This document shows positions 27,105-35,896 of a stretch of DNA of 64,000 nt, one piece after another (the first letter of the stretch is position 1; each line of letters opens with the position of its first letter). A program made the translations under genes and the position numbers. Below the pieces are notes generated by a model. It saw only the letters and a list, made by a program, of their open reading frames with translations. It ran no database searches and was not told the origin of the DNA. Source of the stretch: Bradyrhizobium erythrophlei (GTDB lineage: Bacteria; Pseudomonadota; Alphaproteobacteria; Rhizobiales; Xanthobacteraceae); contig NZ_LT670849.1 in assembly GCF_900142985.1 (NCBI RefSeq), forward strand, positions 6,402,501-6,466,500, given 5' to 3'.

Positions 27105-27613
27105 TTGATCCTCCCGTGGTGCTTGCCTGCAGCCGCTGCTTGATCGCAGTCGATTACCTACGTTGGCAGGCGCTGCTCCTGCAACCTCGTTGATACGAAA
27201 TCGGTAAACTGCGCGCTTGCTGGGCTGTTGTTGCCCTCGCGTAAGGCGGTCCGGAATCAGACGTTGAAGCGCTACAACGTGCACAACGTTACGTCGAAAA
27301 TTTCACGTCGAGGAATTTTGAATTACGCATTTACCGCTGATGAATAGACGAAAAACATTAGTAAAATCAGTTTGTTACCGATTTGTCTGTCGCGGGCTTG
27401 TGTGTGCATATTTTGCAACACCGCCCGGAAATATGTCTGTGACGAAGAGTCATCGGCCAAGTTTAAATTGCCTTTTGGCCTGCGAGCGGCGACGCTCGGA
27501 GCAAGAAATAGGCACGCCGGATTCGTCGCGTTCGGATCACTTCCGATGACGAGCAGACAAGTAAAAAGCCGGCGGCCTGGGGTGGTTTTGCGTTTGACAC
27601 GACGAGGGGACAC
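27105..27613. other. Divergent promoter region, TPR and SphA-like genes
   Basis: A 509-bp gap that is AT-rich from about 27290 to 27440. No gene is supported on either strand. It should carry promoters for both divergent genes. I found no clear operator. Confidence 0.45.
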
Positions 27614-28717
27614 ATGAAATCGAACATCAGGGCACTTTTGGCGGCGGCGGGCATGGCCGCTTTCGCGTTCTCGCCGGCCAGCGCCTATGAAGGCGGCATT
27701 CAGTTCCAGCAGAAGCCGGGCATCTTCATCGGCGCCAGCGCCGGCGTTCCGCCGCCGGGCATCTATATGTTCGATCAGGTCTGGACCACTCAGCAAAATG
27801 TGTCTGGACCTGTCACGAGCAGCATCGGCAACAAGAACGGTGTGCAGACGGCGGTTGACGTTCAGGGCTTCGTCTTCGTTCCGGGCTGGACCTTCCTCGG
27901 CGCCACCTACGATGCAGTTCTCGCGCAGCCCTTTGGCATGGTGAGCATCGGTCAGCCGCTATCATTGACGCCAACGCAGATCGACATGTTTAGCGGCGTC
28001 CACAACACCTATTTCGTCCCGGTGGAATTGAGCTGGAAGCTCGGAACCAGCGGCTTCGTGGTCAAGACGGGTCTCGGTATCTTTGCGCCGACCGGCACCG
28101 TTCAGGGCGCCGCGGGTCCCGCCGTTGGCGGGACCTGCCTTACCGCGGTGGGCTGCAACGGTTTTGCCAACTTCGGCAACAAGTACTGGACCTTCCAGCC
28201 CGAGTTGATCGTGTCTTATCTGAAGGACGGCTGGAACCTGAGTGCCGCGCTGTACGAAGAGTTCAACACCGCCAACCAGATCGACCATTATACTCAGGGT
28301 GACGTCTTCCACGCCGACTTCACGGCCACCAAGACCATCGGCAAGTGGACCTTGGGCCCGGTCGGCTACTACGTCGCGCAGGTCTCGAACGACAAGTGCT
28401 CGGATGCCACCTGTCTCGCAACGCATCCGCTCGGCTTGGCTCCCGGCGGCAATCCTCTGGCCGGCAATACCCAGCGATTCCAGTTGTTCGCGGTCGGTGG
28501 TCTCGTCGAATACAACTTCGGCCCCGCGAGCTTGTCGGTGTGGGCGACGCAGGAAGTCTACGCGAAGTCGTCCGGTGGTATCCTTCCGCCAGGGGTCGCC
28601 GGACCGTTCGCTGTTGATACCTCGAACACCCCAAAGGGCATGACGGTCCTCGCGACACTCAGCTACCGCCTCTGGGCTCCGGAAGAGCCGGCGAAGGCGC
28701 CGATGCTCCACAAGTAA
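27614..28717 (+). CDS. SphA/MetA-pathway outer-membrane transporter-like
   Basis: A 367-residue outer-membrane protein of the phenol_MetA_deg / SphA-like family (COG4313). The signal peptide ends near SPASAYEGG (about 24). The mature part has repeated amphipathic beta strands (YFVPVELSWKL, TFQPELIVSYLKDGWNLSAALYEE, QRFQLFAVGGLVEYNFGPASLSVWAT). Homologues lie near hydrophobic-compound degradation genes and are thought to be uptake channels; the substrate here is unknown. AGGGGA precedes ATG. A bidirectional terminator follows. Confidence 0.82.
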   Translation: MKSNIRALLAAAGMAAFAFSPASAYEGGIQFQQKPGIFIGASAGVPPPGIYMFDQVWTTQQNVSGPVTSSIGNKNGVQTAVDVQGFVFVPGWTFLGATYDAVLAQPFGMVSIGQPLSLTPTQIDMFSGVHNTYFVPVELSWKLGTSGFVVKTGLGIFAPTGTVQGAAGPAVGGTCLTAVGCNGFANFGNKYWTFQPELIVSYLKDGWNLSAALYEEFNTANQIDHYTQGDVFHADFTATKTIGKWTLGPVGYYVAQVSNDKCSDATCLATHPLGLAPGGNPLAGNTQRFQLFAVGGLVEYNFGPASLSVWATQEVYAKSSGGILPPGVAGPFAVDTSNTPKGMTVLATLSYRLWAPEEPAKAPMLHK

Positions 28718-28742
28718 CCGACGCCAACAGCGTCCTGATCTG

Positions 28743-28782
28743 AAAATCCCCCTTTCGGCCGATGCCGGAAGGGGGATTTTTC
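28743..28782 (+). terminator. Bidirectional rho-independent terminator
   Basis: AAAATCCCCCTTTCGGC and GCCGGAAGGGGGATTTTT pair around CGAT, with T-runs in both directions. It lies between the convergent SphA-like and lytic transglycosylase genes and can end both transcripts. Confidence 0.92.
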
Positions 28783-28914
28783 TTGTGCAGTCAGGTTCTC
28801 TTGACCGGGGCTGTCTTGAGCGAGGTTTGTCGAGGCGCGTCTGCCATGGCGCTGGCCCGAAAAACGGACTCCGCAGTTTCAGGGCAGGGACCGGAAAACC
28901 GGCGGGGCGAAACG

Positions 28915-31221
28915 CTATTCGACGTTGCCGCGATGCAGATCGGCCTCGATTTGCAGCCGCGTCCCCCCGCCGAAGCGGGTGCGATAGACCTGCAAATTCT
29001 CCATGATCCGCTGCACGTAGTTGCGCGTTTCGGAGAACGGGATGAGTTCGACCCAGTCGACGGCGTCGACCTTCGGGTCGCGTGGATCGCCGTAACGATC
29101 GATCCATTTTTTGACGCTGCCGCGGCCGGCATTGTAGGCCGCAAACGTCATGATGTAGGAGCCGCGATAGTCGTCGAGCAGGCCGCCGAGCTCGGCTGCG
29201 CCGAGCGCCGCGTTATAAACGGAATCGGTCTTGAGGCGAGTGAGGTCGAAATTGGCGCCGTATTTCTTGCAGACATATTTCCCGGCGTCCGGCGTCACCT
29301 GCATCAGGCCGTAGGCTTGCGCCGGTGAGACCACGGCCGGATTGAAGGCGCTCTCCTGGCGCGCGATGGCGTAGATGATGCTCTGCTCGACATCGGGGCC
29401 GATCGATTTGAACGGCGGAATGCCCGTCACCGGATAGGCGTAGAAATCGAAAGGCAGCCCGCGATTGAGCGCGGCCTTGCCCATCAGCAGCATGCCGCGG
29501 GCATCGCTGTAGCGCGCAGCCAGTTCGCCCAATCCGACCAGCGCATCGGCGTCGCCGTTTTCCCCCATGTCGCCAAGGATCGGGATAGCGATTTCGCCCT
29601 CGCCGAGTTCGTAGAGCAGTTGCACAGCGCGCACGACCTCCAGCCGCTCGACGCTGCGGCCGCGCGCGCTTGGCACCCCGTTCAGATCGATCTGGGGCAG
29701 GCCGAGCTTGGCGCGCGCCAATTGGCCATAATAGCTCGTCGATTGTTCCGCCGCCGAGGCATAGGCGGAGCGCGCTTCCTGCGAACGTCCGGCGGCTTCC
29801 GCCGCGCGGCCTTGCCAGTAGCCGGCGCGCGCCAGCGTCGTCGGATTGACGCTGCCGACGCCGATGCGTGCGAAATGCTGGGCTGCGGTCGCGGGATCTT
29901 CGAGAAAGCGCAGCGCAATCCAGCCGGCGGTGAACTCCTGCTCGGTCTTGTAGATGTCGCGTGAGGGCAAGGCTGCGTCGCGCGCGATCAGGTAGGCGGT
30001 GCGGCGTTCGCCGACATCGATCATCTTGCGCGCCAGCAGCCGGCGCTCGATCCACCATTCATCCAGATTGTAGAGCCGGCCGGGATCCTTCGGCGCGCTC
30101 AGCATCAATTGCGCCGCTTCGGCAAATTTTTCTTCGCGGCGCAGGAGCTGGATCCGGCTGAAGACATAACCGGTGTCGTTGCGTAATTCGCCCGGCACGG
30201 TTTCGAGCAGCGCGCGGGTATTGGGTGCCTTGTGGAAGCCCGCGATACGCGCCTTCGCCAGCGCGACGTGGCCGCTGCCGAGCCGCTTGGCGGCGCGCAG
30301 CGCGATCTCGTGCTCGCTGCCATAGAGGAAGTAGTCCATCCTCGCTTTTTGATCGCCGGGCGAGAGTAGCGCGCCAAACAGATCGAGCGCCGTGGTCTCG
30401 GTGTCTTCCGACATCGGATCATTACGCCAGGCTTCCCGCACCAGCCGTTCCGCATTGGCCCTGTCGCCGCGTCCGATCATGACGCGCGCCAGCGCGAACT
30501 TGCCTTTGGCCGAGATCGGCGACTCGTTTTCGAACCACGACCAGACGGTCGCATCCTCGCGGTGATCGTCCCACAGCGCCGCCTCGATCCGTCGCCGCAG
30601 GAAAGTCTGCGAAGGCCAGCTTGGATTGGCTGATATGAAGGCACGATAGCGCTCGACCGACGCATCGTTGTTGTCGCTGCGCAATACGATCCATTCCGCA
30701 AGCTTTCTTGCCAAGGGATCGGAGATTGCCGATTCCGCTTGCGTCGCGTCAGCCGGCTTGTGCTTGCGCACGAGGTCGATGACGTTCTCCAGGGCTTCCT
30801 TGTCGGAGGTTGATGTCGAGGACGTCGAGGCGACCGCCGCCGGCACCGTCGGCTTGCGGGCAGCGGCGGGGGGCAGCGCCGCATGCTGGCGTGTTGCGGG
30901 CGCCATCGCCGCATTGGGCACAGCGGACGCTGCCGGAGCGACCGTCGGCTTAAGCGTTGTCTTGGGCGAGGCCTTGTCTGCCGTCTTCTCGGCCTTCTCG
31001 GTCTTGGGCACGACGCTGCGCGCGATCGGGCGCGCCTTCGGCATCGGGACCTTGTGCTTGGCCGCCGCTTGCTTCGTTGTCGCTTGCTTGGTGGCAGTCT
31101 CTTTCTTGGTCTCGGTTTCTTTCGCGACAGCCTGCGCACCGATGATGAGCGCAAGCGTCGTCGCCAAGGTGGTTGCCATGGCTGTCGAACGCAGGGCGGC
31201 GGCGCGAGCAGATCGGATCAC
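28915..31221 (-). CDS. slt: Soluble lytic murein transglycosylase (Slt-like)
   Basis: A 768-residue periplasmic enzyme that cleaves peptidoglycan to 1,6-anhydro products. An N-terminal signal (about 1-33) is followed by a Lys/Ala/Pro-rich linker of roughly 100 residues, a superhelical U-shaped region of TPR-like helices, and the SLT domain with the catalytic Glu in ARQESAFNPAVVSPAQAYGLMQVTP (about 655-680), plus AYNAGRGSVKKWI. The Lys-rich linker after the signal is longer than in E. coli Slt70. It is divergent from dapA. An alternative start 14 codons in is possible. Confidence 0.92.
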   Translation of the reverse strand: MIRSARAAALRSTAMATTLATTLALIIGAQAVAKETETKKETATKQATTKQAAAKHKVPMPKARPIARSVVPKTEKAEKTADKASPKTTLKPTVAPAASAVPNAAMAPATRQHAALPPAAARKPTVPAAVASTSSTSTSDKEALENVIDLVRKHKPADATQAESAISDPLARKLAEWIVLRSDNNDASVERYRAFISANPSWPSQTFLRRRIEAALWDDHREDATVWSWFENESPISAKGKFALARVMIGRGDRANAERLVREAWRNDPMSEDTETTALDLFGALLSPGDQKARMDYFLYGSEHEIALRAAKRLGSGHVALAKARIAGFHKAPNTRALLETVPGELRNDTGYVFSRIQLLRREEKFAEAAQLMLSAPKDPGRLYNLDEWWIERRLLARKMIDVGERRTAYLIARDAALPSRDIYKTEQEFTAGWIALRFLEDPATAAQHFARIGVGSVNPTTLARAGYWQGRAAEAAGRSQEARSAYASAAEQSTSYYGQLARAKLGLPQIDLNGVPSARGRSVERLEVVRAVQLLYELGEGEIAIPILGDMGENGDADALVGLGELAARYSDARGMLLMGKAALNRGLPFDFYAYPVTGIPPFKSIGPDVEQSIIYAIARQESAFNPAVVSPAQAYGLMQVTPDAGKYVCKKYGANFDLTRLKTDSVYNAALGAAELGGLLDDYRGSYIMTFAAYNAGRGSVKKWIDRYGDPRDPKVDAVDWVELIPFSETRNYVQRIMENLQVYRTRFGGGTRLQIEADLHRGNVE

Positions 31222-31540
31222 GGCATTCCTCTGCGGCGAATCACGAAAGACCTCAGCAATAGGGTCTAGTTTATTGAATATTTGGAAAGAACGCCCGGTA
31301 CGCGGGGCCAGTGGAGTGGATTTGACATTCGTTAACCGCTAGCAGCGGATTCGCGATGCGAACGTCAAATCCTGACCACTCGGCCGTTGTTTGCGTCATC
31401 ACCACGGCAAAATCGCGGCCGGGAGCTGCCCGGCGCGCCGGTTTACGGACCTTTCGTCAAAGCGTCATACCCGCTATGAATGGCTAAATTCAGTGCTGAA
31501 GAGGGAGCGGTCCGGCCGTTTCCCGATTAGGGAGAAGCCC
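31222..31540. other. slt-dapA divergent intergenic region
   Basis: It contains one solitary hairpin repeat (31307-31386). No gene is supported. Promoters for both slt and dapA should be here. Confidence 0.45.
31307..31386. repeat. Solitary X-type hairpin repeat
   Basis: Imperfect arms GTGGAGTGGATTTGACATTCG and CGAACGTCAAATCCTGACCAC close a loop of about 27 nt. It is the same family as the X halves of the composite elements at 32916, 47665 and 63409, but without a Y partner. Confidence 0.82.
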
Positions 31541-32431
31541 ATGGCAGCGAAGACGAAATTCCGCGGATCCTTCACCGCCCTGGTCACGCCTTTCAAGAAT
31601 GGCTCGGTCGATGAAACGGCGTTTCGCGGGCTTGTGAACTGGCAGATCTCGGAGGGAACCAACGGTCTCGTGCCGGTCGGAACCACGGGCGAAAGTCCGA
31701 CGCTGAGCCATGACGAGCACAAGCGCGTCGTCGAATGGTGCATCGAGGAGGCGGACCGCCGGGTTCCCGTGATCGCTGGCGCCGGTTCAAACTCCACCAA
31801 GGAAGCGATTGAACTCGCCGAGCACGCCGAGAAGGCGGGCGCCGATGCGGTGCTGGTGGTGACGCCCTACTACAACAAGCCGACCCAGGAAGGCCTGTTC
31901 CAGCATTTCAAGGCGATCAACGATGCCATCGGCATCCCGATCATCATCTACAACATCCCGCCGCGGTCGGTGATCGACATGAGCGTCGACACCATGGCGC
32001 GGCTGTTCCAGCTCAAGAACATCGCCGGCGTCAAGGATGCGACCGCCAGCATGGTGCGGGTCTCGCAGCAGCGGGCTCAGCTCGGCGAGGATTTCAACCA
32101 GCTCTCGGGCGAGGACGCGACCATCATCGGCTATATGGCGCATGGCGGCCACGGCTGCATTTCCGTGACCTCGAACGTCGCGCCGCGGCTGTGTTCGGAA
32201 TTCCACCAGGCCTGGCAGAAGGGCGATCACACGACGGCGCTGAAGCTCCATGACAAGCTGATGCCGCTCCACACCAACCTCTTCATCGAAAGTAATCCGG
32301 CGCCGGTCAAGTATGCGCTGTCGCTGCTCGGCAAGATGGAGGAGAAGCTGCGTCTGCCGATGGTGCCGGTATCGGAGCCGACGCGCATCGCGGTTCGCAA
32401 CGCGATGGTGCATGCCGGATTGATCAACTGA
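31541..32431 (+). CDS. dapA: 4-hydroxy-tetrahydrodipicolinate synthase
   Basis: A 296-residue DapA, condensing pyruvate with aspartate semialdehyde in lysine and diaminopimelate synthesis. Class I aldolase residues are visible: Schiff-base Lys165 (IAGVKDAT), Tyr137 (IIYNIP), the Thr-Thr pair in [11 protein letters not shown] and Tyr111 in [11 protein letters not shown] 31541 follows AGGGAG. It precedes mscL by 47 bp on the same strand, so co-transcription is possible. Confidence 0.97.
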   Translation: MAAKTKFRGSFTALVTPFKNGSVDETAFRGLVNWQISEGTNGLVPVGTTGESPTLSHDEHKRVVEWCIEEADRRVPVIAGAGSNSTKEAIELAEHAEKAGADAVLVVTPYYNKPTQEGLFQHFKAINDAIGIPIIIYNIPPRSVIDMSVDTMARLFQLKNIAGVKDATASMVRVSQQRAQLGEDFNQLSGEDATIIGYMAHGGHGCISVTSNVAPRLCSEFHQAWQKGDHTTALKLHDKLMPLHTNLFIESNPAPVKYALSLLGKMEEKLRLPMVPVSEPTRIAVRNAMVHAGLIN

Positions 32432-32478
32432 TTTTTGGTGGTGCGGCCGATAGGCTGCTTGATTGAGGGGGCCTGCAA

Positions 32479-32892
32479 ATGCTGAAGGATTTTCGCGACT
32501 TCGCCATGAAGGGCAACGTCGTCGACCTTGCGGTCGCCGTGATTATTGGCGCTGCCTTCGGCGCTATCGTCACTTCGCTGGTCGCCGACATCATCATGCC
32601 GATCGTCGGCGCCTTTGGCAGCCTGGATTTTAACAATTACTTCCTGGCGCTGTCGAAAAACGTCACAGCAACGAACCTTGCCGATGCGAAGAAGCAGGGC
32701 GCGGTCCTGGCCTACGGCAGCTTCCTCACATTGACGGTGAATTTCATCGTCGTCGCCTTCGTGCTGTTCATGGTGATCCGCATGATGAACCAGCTCAAGC
32801 ACAAGGAAGCGGCCGCTCCCGCCGAACCGCCGAAACCTTCCGCGGAAGTCGTGCTGCTGACCGAAATTCGCGACCTCCTGAAGAAGAACTAG
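32479..32892 (+). CDS. mscL: Large-conductance mechanosensitive channel
   Basis: A 137-residue MscL that opens under membrane tension to release solutes on osmotic downshift. It has the N-terminal [31 protein letters not shown] and second span [19 protein letters not shown], then the amphipathic C-terminal helix ([15 protein letters not shown]). Length is normal. A composite hairpin element follows 23 bp after its stop. Confidence 0.96.
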   Translation: MLKDFRDFAMKGNVVDLAVAVIIGAAFGAIVTSLVADIIMPIVGAFGSLDFNNYFLALSKNVTATNLADAKKQGAVLAYGSFLTLTVNFIVVAFVLFMVIRMMNQLKHKEAAAPAEPPKPSAEVVLLTEIRDLLKKN

Positions 32893-32915
32893 CGCTGCCT
32901 CCGGCCGGCGCTGCC

Positions 32916-33080
32916 GGTGGAGTGGATTTGACATTCGCTACCCATCTAGCCGCGAACTCGTCAAGCGAATGTCAAATCTAAAACTCCACTGGAGACTTAT
33001 TTGCCAGTGGTCCTTCAATTCTAACATTCGCAAAAAGCAGCGGCTGAGAAGCGATGCGAATGTTAGAACTGGACCACCGG
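32916..33080. repeat. Composite X-Y hairpin element, copy 1
   Basis: An X hairpin (GTGGAGTGGATTTGACATTCGC and GCGAATGTCAAATC...ACTCCACTGG, 32916-32992), an 11-nt AT-rich spacer, then a Y hairpin (CAGTGGTCC...TAACATTCGC and GCGAATGTTAGAA...GGACCACCGG, 33004-33080). Total is 165 bp. It sits between mscL and smpB. Confidence 0.9.
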
Positions 33081-33105
33081 GTACGCGACAAAGAAAGCAT
33101 TGGAC

Positions 33106-33579
33106 GTGGCCGAGACGAAAGAGCGCCCCATCAAGATCATTGCGGAGAACCGCAAGGCCCGTTTCAACTATGCCGTAGACGATACGGTTGAAGCCGGGAT
33201 TGCGCTGACGGGCACCGAAGTCAAATCGCTGCGCAGCGGCAAGTCGACGATTGCGGAATCCTACGCCGATTCCAAAAACGGCGAGATATGGCTGATCAAC
33301 GCCAACATTCCCGAATATCTGCAGGCCAACCGCTTCAACCATGAGCCGAAGCGGCCGCGCAAGCTGCTACTGCACAGGAAGCAGATCAACCGCCTGATGG
33401 GCGCGGTCGATCGCGATGGCATGACGCTGATTCCGCTGAAGCTCTATTTCAACGAGCGTGGCCGCGCCAAATTACTGCTGGCGGTAGCCAAGGGCAAAAA
33501 GCTGCACGACAAGCGCGAGACCGCCAAGAAGCGCGACTGGGGCAGGGAAAAGAGCCGCCTGATGCGCGCGCGGGGATAG
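33106..33579 (+). CDS. smpB: tmRNA-binding protein SmpB
   Basis: A 157-residue SmpB that brings tmRNA to stalled ribosomes for trans-translation. Family sequence is clear: [56 protein letters not shown], and the basic tail ([20 protein letters not shown]). The start is probably GTG 33106 (giving [10 protein letters not shown]); TTG 33100 is an alternative, and neither has a strong ribosome site. Its upstream region begins just after a composite repeat. Confidence 0.95.
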   Translation: MAETKERPIKIIAENRKARFNYAVDDTVEAGIALTGTEVKSLRSGKSTIAESYADSKNGEIWLINANIPEYLQANRFNHEPKRPRKLLLHRKQINRLMGAVDRDGMTLIPLKLYFNERGRAKLLLAVAKGKKLHDKRETAKKRDWGREKSRLMRARG

Positions 33580-33581
33580 TC

Positions 33582-33666
33582 CGTCATTGCGAGCGGAGCG
33601 AAGCAATCCAGCCTTTTGGACCGAACGGAACTGGATTGCTTCGTCGCTTCGCTCCTCGCAATGACG
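33582..33666. repeat. CATTGCGAGCG inverted repeat
   Basis: Arms CGTCATTGCGAGCGGAGCGA... and ...TCGCTCCTCGCAATGACG pair, with inner arms GAAGCAATCCAG and CTGGATTGCTTC, around an 18-nt loop. I recall this family as widespread in Bradyrhizobium and relatives. It begins 3 bp after the smpB stop and could act as its transcript end. Confidence 0.9.
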
Positions 33667-33685
33667 ACGGATGGAGAAATGGGCA

Positions 33686-34261
33686 ATGAATCAGAAAAAC
33701 CTGCTTGAAGTCGACTGGAGCAAGATCCCGGCGCCGACCGATGACGGCGCCGCCGATCATCTCAAGGGCGCGACGATCCCGTCGATCAGCCTCGTCGCCA
33801 CCGATGACACCTCGGTCACGCTGTCGGCGCTGAAGGGCCGCAGCGTCGTGTTCGCCTATCCGCGCACGGGCGAGCCCGGCAAGATTTCGCTGGTCGATGA
33901 TTGGGACATGATCCCGGGCGCGCGGGGCTGCACGCCGCAAACCTGCTCGTTCCGCGATCTGTTCGCCGAGCTCAAGGCCGCCGGCGCACAGCACGTGTTT
34001 GGCCTCTCCACGCAAAGCAACGCCTATCAGACCGAAATGGCCTCAAGGCTGCATTTGCCGTTTCCGGTTCTCTCCGATGAGAAGCTTGAACTGACAGAGG
34101 CCTTGAAGCTGCCGACCATGGAGGTCGCAGGTCTGACCTTGATCAAGCGGCTGGCGCTGATCATCGACGATGCGCGCATCACGCACGTGTTCTATCCCGT
34201 GTTTCCGCCGGACCGGAATGCGCCCGATGTGCTGGAGTGGTTGAAGGAGCAATCCGGTTAG
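33686..34261 (+). CDS. AhpC/TSA-type peroxiredoxin
   Basis: A 191-residue thioredoxin-fold peroxiredoxin, probably reducing hydroperoxides. The peroxidatic and resolving cysteines are in GCTPQTCSFRD, spaced five apart as in BCP/PrxQ, although an insertion (YPRTGEPGKISLVDDWDMIPGARG) separates the strand from the Cys loop. The end of the fold shows LIKRLALIIDDARITHVFYPVFPPD. ATG 33686 is chosen over 33671 by a GGAG ribosome site. The upstream region is the inverted repeat next to smpB. Confidence 0.85.
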   Translation: MNQKNLLEVDWSKIPAPTDDGAADHLKGATIPSISLVATDDTSVTLSALKGRSVVFAYPRTGEPGKISLVDDWDMIPGARGCTPQTCSFRDLFAELKAAGAQHVFGLSTQSNAYQTEMASRLHLPFPVLSDEKLELTEALKLPTMEVAGLTLIKRLALIIDDARITHVFYPVFPPDRNAPDVLEWLKEQSG

Positions 34262-34405
34262 TTCGTCGGACTCAGACATCTGCGATCCCGGATGATGGCG
34301 GCACCTTATGCACCCTCCGCCAATGAAGAGTTACCTTAGCATCCGAGCCACGTAGGGGGCCCTGCAGCCTCCTCGGACTCGAAAAATATCGGCCTTGGTT
34401 GTTCG

Positions 34406-35716
34406 TCAACGCAATGCTTTGCCCGCCGTTTCAGGCGCTGCCATCGTGGCGATGAAGGTGATGAAGGCGACCACGATCAGGTAGATCGAGATTGGCCACG
34501 AGGCTCCTCCGGTCCATGCCATGAACGTCGCCGCTGCGAACGGGGTAAGACCGCCTATGGCCGCGCCGACTTGGAAGCCAAGCGAAGCGCCGCTGTAGCG
34601 CAGCCTTGCTGCGAATAGTTCGGAATAAAAAGGCGCGCCGATGGAGAACCCTACCATTTGCCCGAAGGTGATAGCCGTGACAACCGTCAGTGTAATCGTC
34701 AGCGGGTCCTTGGTATCGAGCAGCCAGAACAGCGGAAAGGCGAAGGTCATCGCGAACAGGCAACTCGCGTAGAACATCGTCTTGCGGCCTATCTTGTCGG
34801 AAAGCCAGCCGAAAATCGGGATCATCAAGATTGCCACGGCGGCAGAAAGAAGAATGGCATTGATGATCACGTTCCGCGGCATAGCGAGATGGCCGGTGAC
34901 GTAACTGATAGCAAAAACGCCGACGATAATCGCGTAGCTGACCTCCGAGAGCTTCAGTCCGACGGCCGTGAAAAACGAGCGACGATGACGGGTCAGGATT
35001 TCCATCAGCGGCAGTTTGGCCACCTCGTTCTTGGCTTCGATCTCTCGGAAGACCGGTGTTTCTTCGAGTTGCAGGCGGATGTAAAGGCCGACGCCAACCA
35101 GAACGATGCTGATCAGGAACGGAATGCGCCAGGCCCAGGCGAGGAAATCTGAATCCGGCACCTGTGAGAGCGCCGCAAATACGCCGATTGCGGCGAGATT
35201 CCCGATCGGCCAACCAATCTGAACCATCGACCCGAGAAGTCCGCGGTTTCTGGCCGGCGCATTCTCGACGACCATCAGCACAGCTCCGCCCCATTCGCCG
35301 CCGATGCCGATACCCTGAAGCAGACGCAGGAGGACAAGCAGGATAGGTGCGGCGATGCCGATCTGGTCGTAAGTAGGAAGCAGGCCGATCAGGAACGTGC
35401 CAAGCCCCATGATGGTAATGGTCATCGCCAGCATCGCCTTGCGGCCGACCCGGTCGCCAAAATGTCCAAAGATAGCGGCGCCCAAAGGCCGGGCCAGAAA
35501 ACCGACGGCGTAGGTACCGAAAGCGGCTATGGTGCCCAGTGCCGGATCGGACAGTGGAAAAAACAGCTTGTTGAAGACGAGAGCGGTTGCCGTGCCGTAG
35601 ACTAAAAAATCGTACCACTCGACCGCCGTGCCGATGACGCTTGATACAACGACGCGCTTTATTTCGGTGGTGTTGTTCGTCGATTCGCTGAATGAAACGT
35701 GCTCCGCGATGCTCAT
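34406..35716 (-). CDS. MHS-type MFS transporter
   Basis: A 436-residue metabolite/H+ symporter of the MHS group (relatives: shikimate, proline/betaine or alpha-ketoglutarate permeases), 12 spans expected. Seen: VVSSVIGTAVEWYDFLVYG at the start, GHFGDRVGRKAMLAMT (motif A), LLRLLQGIGIGGEWGGAVLM, and GWLSDKIGRKTMFY (second motif A). The ATG at 35716 follows GGGGAGG at 6-7 nt; longer upstream frames are excluded by this. The substrate is uncertain. It is divergent from the winged-helix/TPR gene. Confidence 0.92.
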   Translation of the reverse strand: MSIAEHVSFSESTNNTTEIKRVVVSSVIGTAVEWYDFLVYGTATALVFNKLFFPLSDPALGTIAAFGTYAVGFLARPLGAAIFGHFGDRVGRKAMLAMTITIMGLGTFLIGLLPTYDQIGIAAPILLVLLRLLQGIGIGGEWGGAVLMVVENAPARNRGLLGSMVQIGWPIGNLAAIGVFAALSQVPDSDFLAWAWRIPFLISIVLVGVGLYIRLQLEETPVFREIEAKNEVAKLPLMEILTRHRRSFFTAVGLKLSEVSYAIIVGVFAISYVTGHLAMPRNVIINAILLSAAVAILMIPIFGWLSDKIGRKTMFYASCLFAMTFAFPLFWLLDTKDPLTITLTVVTAITFGQMVGFSIGAPFYSELFAARLRYSGASLGFQVGAAIGGLTPFAAATFMAWTGGASWPISIYLIVVAFITFIATMAAPETAGKALR

Positions 35717-35878
35717 ATTCCAGCCTCCCCTCGCGCCAGGATGTGGGTAGCCGCCGATACTCTGCCAGGACATTCGATGTAGTGCTTTGAGGCCACCTTT
35801 AGACGGCATCCATTTGCATTCAGGCCGGCTTGATTTTGCTATATCATACTGCCGCGGGTATTCGCCGGCCTGACAATC

Positions 35879-35896
35879 AGGGGGGCACCTAAGCTG
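35879..35896 (+). promoter_or_regulatory. Ribosome site and CTG start
   Basis: AGGGGG at 35879-35885 lies 8 nt before CTG at 35894. In-frame translation from CTG gives MLFSFNNCSVDTDRRELR, the usual N-terminus of this wHTH family, and no ATG, GTG or TTG fits as well. Confidence 0.6.

Noticed and set aside
27962..29107. 381-codon minus-strand frame
   Set aside because: It is a shadow of the SphA-like gene and the end of slt, and it crosses a strong bidirectional terminator.
31387..31540. Lysine riboswitch before dapA
   Set aside because: The leader is short and shows none of the conserved lysine-riboswitch helices; no riboswitch is expected here in Rhizobiales.
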